Positions 1-6,401 are shown, numbered from the stretch's first letter. The stretch is DNA of 9,098 nucleotides from SW-9-67-25 sp964623735 (GCA_964623735.1 CAZUVE010000114.1:1-9098); one strand, 5' to 3'. Numbers and translations are program-made. The notes: generated from the sequence alone by a model not told the origin.

Positions 1-286
1 TCCGCATACCGTCGTCGTTCTCGAAGTCGAAGTGCTTGTACGCGCCCGCCGCGACTTGTACCATTCCGTGAGCAAAGGCGCTCTCGGTGGTCCCGCTCCC
101 GTAGTTGTACCACTCTGATTCAAAACAGTCGTGCGATTCGTGGAACGCGCCGGAGTTGTACAGGCGGACACCGTGAACCACCGCCCGGCGGAGCGTCCCG
201 TGCTCCCACCCGCGCCTGCCGGAATCCCACCCCGTCGGGTTCCCCGACGGCGGACCGACGGTGGGATCGCGGGTGTGGTCGTCCAT
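1..286 (-). CDS. DUF309 domain protein, N-terminal 95 residues (runs off left edge)
   Basis: An open frame of 95 codons runs from an ATG at 284-286 to the window edge with no stop, so the C-terminus is missing. From about residue 33 it reads LRRAVVHGVRLYNSGAFHES, followed by HDCFESEWYNYGSG and then a helix with GMVQVAAGAYKH. This matches the DUF309 family: a helical bundle with a conserved N-x-G-x-(F/Y)-x-x-(A/S)-H-x-x-x-E-x-x-W signature (here His52, Glu56, Trp59) and a following (I/V)Q-x-A-A helix. The first 30 residues are a polar, Gly/Pro-rich leader. DUF309 has no settled biochemical role, and I infer none. A weak TATA-like TTAGG lies on the minus strand about 28 bases upstream. The family call is by motif recognition and fairly secure; the function is unknown. 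Confidence 0.8.
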   Translation of the reverse strand, partial: MDDHTRDPTVGPPSGNPTGWDSGRRGWEHGTLRRAVVHGVRLYNSGAFHESHDCFESEWYNYGSGTTESAFAHGMVQVAAGAYKHFDFENDDGMR

Positions 287-355
287 GTGCGGCCGTTCGG
301 TGCCCGGGCGCCTAACTCCACCGGTTCCCCCGCTCCGGCGTCGCCCGAACACGTG

Positions 356-502
356 CTAGATGTGTTCTTCCTCGAGAACCCAGCCGAGCGCGCGCTTGTA
401 GTACGTGAACATCTGTCGAACGCCCTCGTGGTTCATCTCCTCGTCGTCGAGCTGTTGTTCGAGGAACTCGTACTGCTCGCGGATCTCCGCTTTCTCGCGC
501 AT
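356..502 (-). CDS. 48-residue highly charged small protein, unknown function
   Basis: A short complete frame: ATG at 500-502, stop TAG at 356-358. It begins MREKAEIREQYEFLEQQLDD and ends YYKRALGWVLEEEHI. It is acidic and mostly helix-forming, with a probable amphipathic helix at residues 2-22 and another at 25-46. There are no cysteines and no membrane segment. Codons are strongly G/C-ending, as expected of a real haloarchaeal gene. It lies downstream of the rhomboid gene and upstream of the DUF309 gene, all on the minus strand, but gaps of 286 and 69 bases argue against a tight operon. A purine run of seven G lies directly 5' of the ATG. I do not recognise a named family. It could act as a small helical adaptor, but nothing here proves that. 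Coding status is inferred from composition and sensible protein character. Confidence 0.65.
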   Translation of the reverse strand: MREKAEIREQYEFLEQQLDDEEMNHEGVRQMFTYYKRALGWVLEEEHI

Positions 503-788
503 GGGGGGGCGTTAGACCGAGGCCGGCAAAGGCCTTTCCCGGACAACAGAGCCACGTTCGGTCGGCCGTAACCCCGCCCGGATGACGAAACGCGCCGTGC
601 TGGAGACGTACCGTGACTTTCTCGACCGGATCGCCGAGGAGAGCCTCTCCTCGCACCGCCAGGAGTTCCTCGAGACCGGCGAGCGGCGGTTCCGGGAGTC
701 TCTCGACGACGAACCGGACCGCGCTACGGCGACGCCTGACCGCCGAGACGCGGCGTTCACCGGGTCGCGGTTGATCGGGGCCGTCGGG
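503..788. other. spacer between the 48-residue gene and the rhomboid gene
   Basis: This 286-base stretch has no secure gene. It holds the doubtful plus-strand frame starting at 582 and a perfect 10-base palindrome, AAAGGCCTTT, at 528-537. The palindrome lies about 26-35 bases upstream of the minus-strand start at 502, which is where a promoter element would sit. I see no terminator, RNA gene or repeat matching the 3'-end repeat family found elsewhere in the window. Confidence 0.4.
582..739 (+). pseudogene. possible small helical protein without its own stop; doubtful
   Basis: From an ATG at 582 the plus strand encodes MTKRAVLETYRDFLDRIAEE and about 30 further plausible residues containing QEFLETGERRFRESLDDE. 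It is helical and charged, with G/C-ending codons for roughly the first 45 codons, which is more gene-like than the shadow frames around it. The frame has no stop until 1895, and from 789 onward it is antisense to the rhomboid gene, where it turns Arg/Pro-rich. A single-base shift near 700-720 would reach a TGA at 737-739 and give a protein of about 52 residues. So this is either a small gene with a frameshift (real or a sequence error), a remnant, or chance. No convincing TATA box is seen at the expected distance. Confidence 0.3.
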
Positions 789-1403
789 CTACTCGACAGC
801 GATCGGGACGTACCGCTCTGCGAGTCCCGCTGCGATCCCCACGGCCAGCCCCGTCGCGTGTCCCACGACGCTGGTACCCGGAGGGGAGTCCGAGACGAGT
901 CCCAGGAGCTTGAGCCCCAGTCCCACGAGGGCCACCGCCAGAACCGCCCACTGGGTCCGGGAGAGCGACCGCCTCTCGAGAATCCAGGCGAGACGCGCCG
1001 TCGCCTCGCGGCCGACGAGCGCGTGGGTGATCCCGCTGGCGCCGATCGCCAGGCCCGCAGAGGCGCCGAAGACGACGAAGGCCGCGGGAACGAGCGTTGT
1101 CGAGAGGACGCCAGCGAGGACCACGAAGCCAAGGAACCCCTCCCAGGACGTCCGGCGTTCGAGGAGGTACCCGAAGGGGACGAACCAGACGAGCGTCGAG
1201 ACGAGGTGCTCCGCGTTCGCGTGGATCAGCGGCGCGAGGGTCGCCACGGCTGCCCCGACCGGGAAGGTGTCGAGGCCGACGAGCTGGCGTGTCGAGATGT
1301 CGAGAACGGAGGCGACGTTCTGTTCGACGCGGAACGCCGCCACGAACGCGAAGGTCAGGGCCAGCGTCAGCCACCCGCAGGCCGGTCCGTCCGGGGGAGA
1401 CAT
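789..1403 (-). CDS. rhomboid-family intramembrane serine protease
   Basis: A 204-residue membrane protein with about six hydrophobic segments. Residues 59-67 read LIHANAEHL, like the H-x-N-x-x-H segment in rhomboid helix 2 (His61, His66). Residues 121-126 read GASGIT, the GxSG motif carrying the nucleophile Ser123. Residues 181-185 read GHATG, supplying the catalytic histidine His182 in the last helix. This Ser/His dyad arrangement is that of rhomboids, which cut membrane proteins within the bilayer. Its length is about that of a minimal six-helix rhomboid. The start is fixed by a CCACATATAGG box about 32 bases upstream, which suggests an almost leaderless mRNA. It is divergent from the CoA-transferase gene. 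The protease substrate cannot be inferred. Long antisense frames over this gene are Arg/Pro-rich and not coding. Confidence 0.9.
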   Translation of the reverse strand: MSPPDGPACGWLTLALTFAFVAAFRVEQNVASVLDISTRQLVGLDTFPVGAAVATLAPLIHANAEHLVSTLVWFVPFGYLLERRTSWEGFLGFVVLAGVLSTTLVPAAFVVFGASAGLAIGASGITHALVGREATARLAWILERRSLSRTQWAVLAVALVGLGLKLLGLVSDSPPGTSVVGHATGLAVGIAAGLAERYVPIAVE

Positions 1404-1430
1404 CCTGGCGGCATCCTCGGAGCGGGGTCA

Positions 1431-1440
1431 CCTATATGTG
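1431..1440 (-). promoter_or_regulatory. TATA box of the rhomboid gene
   Basis: On the minus strand this reads CACATATAGG. Its centre is about 32 bases upstream of the rhomboid ATG at 1403, the archaeal TATA position for transcription starting a few bases before the start codon. It is the most AT-rich spot in the 118-base divergent spacer apart from the box of the opposite gene. Confidence 0.6.
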
Positions 1441-1492
1441 GGTGTCTCTCCGCTGCTGTCGTCGCGTTGCCGGGGTCGACGCCACCGACAGG

Positions 1493-1499
1493 TATTTTT
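1493..1499 (+). promoter_or_regulatory. TATA-like box of the CoA-transferase gene
   Basis: TATTTTT lies with its centre 26 bases before the ATG at 1522, the spacing expected of a leaderless haloarchaeal transcript. No Shine-Dalgarno sequence is seen between it and the start. It lies about 60 bases from the oppositely directed rhomboid box, so the two promoters probably work independently. Confidence 0.6.
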
Positions 1500-1521
1500 C
1501 CGCCGTCGCCGTCCCGGGGGC

Positions 1522-2724
1522 ATGAGCAGAGAGCGGCTCTTCGAGGGTATCACCGTACTGGACCTCTCGACGTTCGTCACGGGCGGGTTCTGCTCGCTGA
1601 TGCTCGCAAACCAGGGCGCGGAGGTGATCAAGATCGAGCGCCCCGGGGTCGGCGACGACATCCGCCGTTCGGGACCCCCCTTCGTCGACGGCGAGTCGCC
1701 GTACTTCTGGACGATCAACTACGACAAGCGCAGCGTCGAGATCGACCTCAAGTCCGACGCGGGCCTGGAGGCGCTGTACGACCTGGCCGCCGAGGCCGAC
1801 GTCTTCGTCCAGAACTTCCGGCCCGGAACTGCGGAGCGCCTGGGTGTCGGCTACGACGACCTGCGCGGGCGCAACGAGGGGCTGGTCTACTGTGACATCT
1901 CGGCGTTCGGCGCGTCGGGACCCTGGAGCGAACGGCCGGGCTACGACCTCCTGGTCCAGGGGACGAGCGGCGTCATGTCGGTCACTGGCGAGGAGGGGGG
2001 CGACCCGGTGAAGGTCGGACTGCCGATGACTGACCTCATCACGGGGATGTGGGCCGCCTTCGGGATCACCGGCGCGCTCTACCGCCGGTCGGAGACCGGC
2101 GCGGGCGAGTACGTCGAACTGGGGATGCTCGACGCGACGCTGCCCTGGCTGACCAAGCAGGCCGGGAGGGTCTTCGCCGGCGAGGAGCCCTCGCGGATGG
2201 GGACGAAAGACCCCGTCCTGGCGCCCTACCAGACCTACGAGACCGCAGACGGCTACCTGAACGTGGCCTGTCTGAACCCCAAGTTGTGGTCGACCTTCTG
2301 CGAGACCATCGGCCGGCCGGATCTCCGCGGGGACGAGCGCTTCGCAGACAACGCCGCCCGGGTCGAACACCTCGACGCGCTGGAACGCGAGATCGAGGAC
2401 ACACTGGCCGAGCGGACGACCGACGAGTGGATGGACGCCTTCGTCGAGGCGGGCGTCCCGGCCGGCCCGGTCCAAGACGTCGAGTCGGCGCTGTACAACG
2501 AACAGACCGAGGCTCGGGGCGCGACTCACACCGTCGGGGACGGCGACAGGGAGATCCCCGTCGTCGAGCACCCGCTGAACTTCGGCGACCTGGAGTCGGG
2601 GTTCCGGTCGGCCCCGCCGGAACTCGGCGCGGACACGCGCGAGGTGTTCCGGGAACTCGGCTACTCCGAGGAGGAGATCGAAGGGCTGGCGCGGGCGGGT
2701 GCGTTCGGCGGAGACGACGCCTGA
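1522..2724 (+). CDS. class III CoA-transferase (CaiB/BaiF family)
   Basis: A 400-residue cytoplasmic enzyme of normal family length. Family III transferases move CoA between carboxylic acids through an aspartyl-CoA anhydride. Visible landmarks are an N-terminal LFEGITVLDLSTFVTGGF, the nearby GAEVIKIERPGVGDDIR segment, VFVQNFRPG near residue 98, ISAFGASGPW near 126, and GLPMTDLITGMWAAFGI, in which Asp171 sits at the position of the catalytic aspartate of formyl-CoA transferase (Asp169). The second domain has a Gly-rich, substrate-dependent stretch, then GDERFADNAAR. The start at 1522 is supported by a TATA-like box 26 bases upstream; a longer in-frame 5' extension is only antisense of the rhomboid gene. 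The substrate is not determinable: family members act on formyl-, carnitine-, mesaconyl- and other CoA esters. The stop codon lies inside an inverted-repeat element. Confidence 0.92.
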   Translation: MSRERLFEGITVLDLSTFVTGGFCSLMLANQGAEVIKIERPGVGDDIRRSGPPFVDGESPYFWTINYDKRSVEIDLKSDAGLEALYDLAAEADVFVQNFRPGTAERLGVGYDDLRGRNEGLVYCDISAFGASGPWSERPGYDLLVQGTSGVMSVTGEEGGDPVKVGLPMTDLITGMWAAFGITGALYRRSETGAGEYVELGMLDATLPWLTKQAGRVFAGEEPSRMGTKDPVLAPYQTYETADGYLNVACLNPKLWSTFCETIGRPDLRGDERFADNAARVEHLDALEREIEDTLAERTTDEWMDAFVEAGVPAGPVQDVESALYNEQTEARGATHTVGDGDREIPVVEHPLNFGDLESGFRSAPPELGADTREVFRELGYSEEEIEGLARAGAFGGDDA

Positions 2725-2738
2725 TACGGACCGTTGTA

Positions 2739-2795
2739 GCGGTGTACCGGGACGACGCACGCCGTCGTGTGTGTCCGTCCCGGTAACAGTACCGC
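2739..2795 (+). terminator. long hairpin just after the CoA-transferase stop
   Basis: A perfect 10-bp stem pairs TACCGGGACG (2745-2754) with CGTCCCGGTA (2776-2785). It is extended after a bulge by GCGGT (2739-2743) pairing ACCGC (2791-2795). The loop contains a competing 6-bp stem, ACGACG/CGTCGT (2752-2757/2763-2768). It begins 15 bases after the stop codon. No T run follows, so a classical archaeal T-rich terminator is not shown; it could protect or end the transcript. Confidence 0.45.
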
Positions 2796-2804
2796 CAGTT
2801 CCGG

Positions 2805-2828
2805 CCGTGACACCCTCGCCTGTCACGG
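2805..2828. terminator. perfect 8-bp hairpin between convergent genes
   Basis: CCGTGACA (2805-2812) pairs perfectly with TGTCACGG (2821-2828) around an 8-base loop. It lies about midway between the convergent CoA-transferase and oxidoreductase genes, so it could act on read-through from either side. There is no T tract next to it, so the terminator role is an inference from position and structure only. Confidence 0.35.
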
Positions 2829-2918
2829 GTGTCTGGGAGGCTCGCTGTCCGTCACTTTCGGGTCGACCGCACGACGGTGTGGGGTCCTGCCGGTACACAG
2901 GGACACCACTCCGTATCA

Positions 2919-3009
2919 CACTCCCGGCTGTGTGCCCGTGACCGGTTGCGACCCACCCTCGCTGTTCCGTGCAAGTGGTAGTGATCGGCCGCGGGCACCG
3001 ACGCCAGGT
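2919..3009. other. short spacer before the oxidoreductase stop
   Basis: No gene is seen. An imperfect stem, CCGGT at 2890-2894 with ACCGG at 2941-2945 enclosing partly paired sequence (CAC-A-GGG with CCCGTG), reaches out of the palindromic element into this spacer. Reading frames crossing it are shadows of neighbouring genes. Confidence 0.3.
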
Positions 3010-4176
3010 TCAGGGCGGATCGTCGCCAGCCGGCGCGTCGGCGAACCGACCCGCCCGGAACGGGGAGAGATCCACCGGCGGAGTTCGCCCGGCGGCCAGC
3101 GCAGCAACCGCGCGCCCCGTATAGGGACCGATCTGGAGTCCGGTCGCGCCGTGGCCCGTCGCGAGCAGGACGCCGTCGACGTGGGGGACCGACCCGAGCA
3201 CCGGCAACCTGTCCGGGGTGACCGGGCGCAGGCCGGCGCGCGTCTCGCAGATCCTGGCGTCGTCCAGCCCGGGAGCCAGGTCCCGCGCGGTGGTGAGCAA
3301 CTCGCGGACACCCGCAACCGTCGCGTGGGGTTCGTAGCCGGCACCCGCCTCGTCGGTGGCACCGACCGCGACGCGACCGCCAGCCCAGGGAACCATGTAG
3401 CGGTGGTCGAATCCCGTGACAACGGGCCAGTCGGCGCTCTCCTCGGCCCCGGATTGCACGTGGACAATCTGTCCCCGCTGTGGGGAGACCGGAATCCGGA
3501 CGCCGAGCTGGTCGGCGAACGCCGACGACCAGGCCCCGCCCGCGATCACCACAGTCTCGGCCGGGAGCGTCGCCTCCCCGGTCACGACCCCGGTGACGGT
3601 GCCGTTCTCGACGCGGAGCCGGTCGGCTTCCCTCTCCTCAACCGCGAGGCCGTGCCGGGCGGCGGCCTTCCGGAGCGCCCGCTCGAAGCGCCGACCGTCC
3701 ACCTTGGCGGCGCCCTCGTAGTACAGCGCCCGCTCGGGTTCGGCCAGCGGCGGGAACCGCTCGACCGCCTCGCCGGGGTCGAGTTCGTAGATCGTCCCCT
3801 CGGGCGGGTAGCCGAGCGCAGTCTGGCGCCTGCGGATACGGCGCTCGTTGGCGGCCAGTGCCTCCAGGTCGGCCCCGTCGGTAGCGACGTTGAGCAGGCC
3901 ACACTGCGCGTAGCCCGTCTCCCCGACGCCCTCCTCGCGGAGCCGGTCGACCAGGTCGGGATAGTACTGCACCGCCGGCGCGGCGAGGTCGAACCAGTCG
4001 TCGGAGGCCGTGCGGCTGCTCGTCGGGGGCGAGATGATGCCCGCCCCGGCGTCGGTCGCTCGCCCGTCGTCGCGCCTGTCGAGCAGGAGTGCGTCGTGGC
4101 CGTCGCGGGCGAGGTGGTACGCGACCGCGGAACCCACGACGCCGCCCCCGATCACGATGACGTCGGCACCGGCCAT
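3010..4176 (-). CDS. FAD-dependent oxidoreductase, DadA/ThiO (D-amino-acid/glycine oxidase) type
   Basis: A 388-residue cytoplasmic flavoenzyme. Right after the start, ADVIVIGGGVVGSAVAYHLA gives the FAD-binding Rossmann motif GxGxxG (Gly10, Gly12, Gly15), and LLLDRR ends the second strand. A mid-chain VVIAGGAWSS near residue 209 and a C-terminal RAGLRPVTPDRLPVLG plus LLATGHGATGLQIGP (residues 313-352) are the usual second and third FAD signatures of the DAO superfamily (DadA, ThiO, sarcosine oxidase). Length is typical. ATG at 4176 is preferred because the Rossmann strand starts immediately; an in-frame GTG at 4224 would add 16 residues of no clear value. The gene is divergent from an MFS transporter with 142 bases between them. 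The substrate, probably an amino acid or related amine, is an inference from the family. Confidence 0.88.
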   Translation of the reverse strand: MAGADVIVIGGGVVGSAVAYHLARDGHDALLLDRRDDGRATDAGAGIISPPTSSRTASDDWFDLAAPAVQYYPDLVDRLREEGVGETGYAQCGLLNVATDGADLEALAANERRIRRRQTALGYPPEGTIYELDPGEAVERFPPLAEPERALYYEGAAKVDGRRFERALRKAAARHGLAVEEREADRLRVENGTVTGVVTGEATLPAETVVIAGGAWSSAFADQLGVRIPVSPQRGQIVHVQSGAEESADWPVVTGFDHRYMVPWAGGRVAVGATDEAGAGYEPHATVAGVRELLTTARDLAPGLDDARICETRAGLRPVTPDRLPVLGSVPHVDGVLLATGHGATGLQIGPYTGRAVAALAAGRTPPVDLSPFRAGRFADAPAGDDPP

Positions 4177-4318
4177 GTGTAAGCCTACGGCCACGAGGGA
4201 GTTGTCGGTGTCGACGCGTACCACACTCGGGCAGGTGACGTGTTCGACCGATCCACGGGGACAGCGAAGGGAGGTCCCCGGGTCGGAACACGGAAGAGGG
4301 ATGTTTCCGCGCGAAGAT
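4177..4318. promoter_or_regulatory. divergent spacer, oxidoreductase / MFS transporter
   Basis: The 142-base spacer between the two divergent starts should hold both promoters. I see no strong TATA box at the usual distance for either gene, nor a clear operator palindrome. A purine-rich GAAGAGGG at 4293-4300 directly precedes the alternative ATG at 4301, and GGAGGT at 4270-4275 resembles a ribosome-binding site but is too far from any start. Shared regulation of the pair is possible but not shown. Confidence 0.3.
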
Positions 4319-5524
4319 ATGCCTCCCGTGCGCTCCCTCTCTGCGCTGACCCAGACAGTAGCGGACCTCCGTAGCGGCGGTCGGGGGAAGATGCTGTTTA
4401 CCGTCGCGTTCGGCTGGTTTCTCTCGATCAGCGTCCGGATGCTCTATCCCGCGCTGTTGCCCTCCCTGAGGACGGCCTACGGGCTCACACTCACGACTGC
4501 CGGGCTGCTGTTGACCGTGTTGTGGGTCGCGTACGGGCTCGGACAGCTTCCCGGCGGTATCCTCGCGGACTGGGCCGGCGAGCGTCCGCTGCTGATCGTG
4601 AGTTCCCTGCTCGCTGCCGCGATGCTCGCGCTCGTGGTCGTCGCGGAGTCGGCCGTCGTCCTGTTCGTCGCGACGACGTGTTTCGGCCTCGTGACGGCGC
4701 TGTACGGCGTCTCGCGGTTCACCATCCTGACCGAGATCTACCCGGACCACCTCGGCACGGCGACCGGCGTGACGATGGCGGCCGGCGACGTCGGCAACGC
4801 GGTGATGCCCCCGGTTGCCGGCCTGCTCGCGGCTGCTGTGGCCTGGCAGTACGGCTTCGGCCTCGCGATCCCGCTGTTCGTCCTGGCTGCGGTCGGGCTC
4901 TGGGTCGCGTTACCGACCGGATCGCCGACCTCGACGCCGCTCGCCGAGCAGGTGTCCCTCGACAGCGTCCTGCCGACGCTGTCCCGGCCGGCCGTCGGGC
5001 AGGCGACCGTACTCCTGGTGCTGTGGGCGGTGATCATCCAGGCGTTTATCGGCTTCTACCCGACGTATCTGATCGACGTCAAGGGGCTGTCGACACAGGT
5101 CGCGACCGGGCTGTTCGGGTTCTTCTTCGGGCTCGGCGCCCTGGTCAAGCCGGCCTCTGGACGGGCCTACGATCGGATCGGCGTCCGGTACCCGCTGCTG
5201 GGGCTCATGTGCACAGCCGTGGTTGCGCTCGGCGCGCTCCCGTTCGTGCGGGACGTGTGGTCGTTCGTGGTGGTCACGGTCCTCGCAAGCAGCCTGCTCG
5301 GGTACGAGACGATCATCGTCTCGGATCTCACCCGCCGACTCCCGGAACAGACCCAGGGGACGAACCTGGGTGCGCTGCGCACCATCTACATCATGCTGGG
5401 CGCGCTGAGCCCCGTCGTCTTCGGGGCGGTCGCAGACCGGGGCTACTTCGACGAGGCGTTCTTCGGTATCGCCCTCCTGGGCTGTGTGTCCGTTGTTTTC
5501 GTTCTCTACGGGGTGGAGTACTAA
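4319..5524 (+). CDS. MFS transporter, 12 predicted membrane helices
   Basis: A 401-residue integral membrane protein with about twelve hydrophobic segments in two halves. The loop after helix 2 carries GGILADWAGERP (residues 79-90), a clear MFS motif A (G-x-L-A-D-x-x-G-x-R). The matching loop in the second half reads GRAYDRIGVR (281-290). Helix 1 begins near residue 25 with MLFTVAFGWFLSISVRMLYP. A large hydrophilic linker near residues 198-225 separates the halves. MFS proteins move small solutes using ion gradients; the substrate is not readable. The start is uncertain: ATG 4301 (with GAAGAGGG just before it), ATG 4319 and GTG 4328 are all possible. I prefer 4319 on codon composition. The divergent FAD oxidoreductase could act on the transported compound. 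The TAA stop overlaps a repeat at 5522. Confidence 0.9.
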   Translation: MPPVRSLSALTQTVADLRSGGRGKMLFTVAFGWFLSISVRMLYPALLPSLRTAYGLTLTTAGLLLTVLWVAYGLGQLPGGILADWAGERPLLIVSSLLAAAMLALVVVAESAVVLFVATTCFGLVTALYGVSRFTILTEIYPDHLGTATGVTMAAGDVGNAVMPPVAGLLAAAVAWQYGFGLAIPLFVLAAVGLWVALPTGSPTSTPLAEQVSLDSVLPTLSRPAVGQATVLLVLWAVIIQAFIGFYPTYLIDVKGLSTQVATGLFGFFFGLGALVKPASGRAYDRIGVRYPLLGLMCTAVVALGALPFVRDVWSFVVVTVLASSLLGYETIIVSDLTRRLPEQTQGTNLGALRTIYIMLGALSPVVFGAVADRGYFDEAFFGIALLGCVSVVFVLYGVEY

Positions 5525-5606
5525 TACGGATTGCCGTAACTGTGTCCCAGTACGATCGCACGACAGCGTACAGTCGATCCGGCACTGACTCACAGCGATC
5601 CGCACG
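5522..5606. repeat. palindromic 3'-end repeat, copy B, overlapping the MFS stop
   Basis: It begins TAATACGGATTGCCGTAA at 5522, matching the tip TGATACGGACCGTTGTAG of the element at 2722. It is an imperfect inverted repeat: the right part, read on the minus strand, gives GTGCGGATCGCTGTGA and then GTCAGTGCCGGATCG, against CGGATTGCCGTAA and TACGATCG on the left. The stretch 5573-5600 matches 6624-6651 at 26 of 28 bases, including 18 in a row. The leading TAA is the MFS stop codon. The right boundary is approximate. It may be a small mobile repeat or a structured 3' untranslated element. Confidence 0.6.
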
Positions 5607-5690
5607 ATATCCCCCGCGGAGCCGGCCCGGCGCGCGGGCAAGAGCCGGCAGTGCGAGCCCCCGCGTCGGACACCACCGATATCGACGGGC

Positions 5691-5696
5691 GTTTAC
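5691..5696 (+). promoter_or_regulatory. TATA-like box of the methyltransferase gene
   Basis: GTTTAC is centred about 27 bases before the ATG at 5721. No Shine-Dalgarno sequence is seen, so the mRNA is probably leaderless. The 85 bases between the repeat and this box are GC-rich and hold no gene that I can support. Confidence 0.45.
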
Positions 5697-5720
5697 CCCG
5701 ACAACGGATATAGGACACCG

Positions 5721-6401
5721 ATGCGTATTCAAGACGAGTTCGATCAGTGGGCCGCCTCGGGGCGGGACCGCGAGATCGAAGACCACCACTGGCACACGGC
5801 GAAACACGCCCTCGCGCGGATGCCCATCGAGACGGGGGACAGGGTCCTCGATCTCGGCACGGGTTCGGGGTACGCGCTGCGGGCACTCGACGAGGCCCAC
5901 CGCCTCGACCGCGGACTCGGGCTCGACGGCAGTCCCGAGATGGCCCGGAACGCACGCGCCTACACCGACGTCGGAACGATCAGCTACACAGTCGGGGACT
6001 TCCACTGCCTGCCGTTCGCGGCCGACAGTATCGATCACAGCTGGAGTATGGAGGCGTTCTTTTTTGCCGGTGAACCGGTCACGGCGCTCGAGGAGATCCG
6101 GCGGGTCCTCCGCCCCGGCGGGACGTTCTTCTGTGCAGTGAACTTCTTCGAGGAGTCCGAACACACCCACGAGTGGCAGGAGAAAGTCGAGGTTCCGATG
6201 TCCCTCTGGAGCCGGGAGGAGTACCGCGATCTGTTCCGGGAGGGCGGACTGCACGTGGCCACACAGGATACCATCCCGGACGAGGAGATCGACATCCCGC
6301 CCGAGGCGGAGTTCCCGACCGAGGAGTGGGAGACGCGTGCGGCGATGGTCGACCGCTACCGGACCTGGGGGACGTTGCTGACCGTCGGCGTCGCGCCGTG
6401 A
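5721..6401 (+). CDS. class I SAM-dependent methyltransferase
   Basis: A 226-residue soluble protein. Motif I for S-adenosylmethionine binding is RVLDLGTGSGYALRAL (residues 41-56). The acidic residue ending strand 2 is Asp69 in GLGLDGSPEMARNA. VGDFHCLPFAADSIDHSWSM (91-110) covers the motif I/II region of the UbiE-like Methyltransf_11 fold, and VLRPGGTFFCAVNFF (129-143) is motif III. These show a methyl transfer enzyme, but the acceptor is not determinable. The C-terminal part, with an acidic DEEIDIPPEAEFPTEEWE stretch, looks lineage-specific. Its Glu-rich character fits a halophilic cytoplasm. The start is supported by a TATA-like box 27 bases upstream. A zinc-ribbon frame follows closely, possibly overlapping by GTGA, so the two may be cotranscribed. 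Confidence 0.88.
   Translation: MRIQDEFDQWAASGRDREIEDHHWHTAKHALARMPIETGDRVLDLGTGSGYALRALDEAHRLDRGLGLDGSPEMARNARAYTDVGTISYTVGDFHCLPFAADSIDHSWSMEAFFFAGEPVTALEEIRRVLRPGGTFFCAVNFFEESEHTHEWQEKVEVPMSLWSREEYRDLFREGGLHVATQDTIPDEEIDIPPEAEFPTEEWETRAAMVDRYRTWGTLLTVGVAP

Larger units (their letters stand above)
2722..2918. repeat. MITE-like palindromic element (~197 bp) at the CoA-transferase 3' end
   Basis: The segment is bounded by inverted repeats. The left arm (2722-2768) and the reverse complement of the right arm (2871-2918) share TGATACGGA at the tip, then GTGTACCGG at offset 20 (2742-2750 against 2890-2898), then CCGTCGT. By hand alignment about 35 of 48 positions agree with one gap. The interior holds no gene but contains further hairpins (2745-2785 and 2805-2828). 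The first three bases, TGA, are the stop codon of the CoA-transferase. I see no obvious target duplication at the ends. Small size, terminal inverted repeats and lack of coding capacity suggest a non-autonomous mobile element or a structured 3' element. A related tip occurs at 5522 and 6622-6670. Confidence 0.5.

Noticed and set aside
910..1521. 5' extension of the CoA-transferase frame adding 204 residues
   Set aside because: The extension is antisense to the rhomboid gene and low in sense; family length, N-terminal motif and TATA box all fit the ATG at 1522.
582..1895. Very long plus-strand frame over the rhomboid gene
   Set aside because: Beyond about 789 it is Arg/Pro/Glu-rich, antisense to a clear membrane protein with rhomboid motifs, and then runs out of frame with the CoA-transferase.
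1432..2919. Long minus-strand frame opposite the CoA-transferase
   Set aside because: It is the usual high-GC antisense frame, lacks domain features, and the plus strand encodes a full conserved enzyme.
2767..4182. Long plus-strand frame opposite the FAD oxidoreductase
   Set aside because: Arg/Gly/Pro-rich composition without motifs; the minus strand carries three FAD signatures.
4010..4318. N-terminal extension of the MFS transporter
   Set aside because: It overlaps the 5' end of the divergent oxidoreductase antisense and adds a polar Ser/Arg/Pro-rich stretch that is absent from MFS proteins.
5525..5720. Possible tRNA or small RNA gene in the MFS/methyltransferase spacer
   Set aside because: The stem-like structure there is explained by the inverted repeat; no T-loop GTTCRA-type box or cloverleaf could be built.
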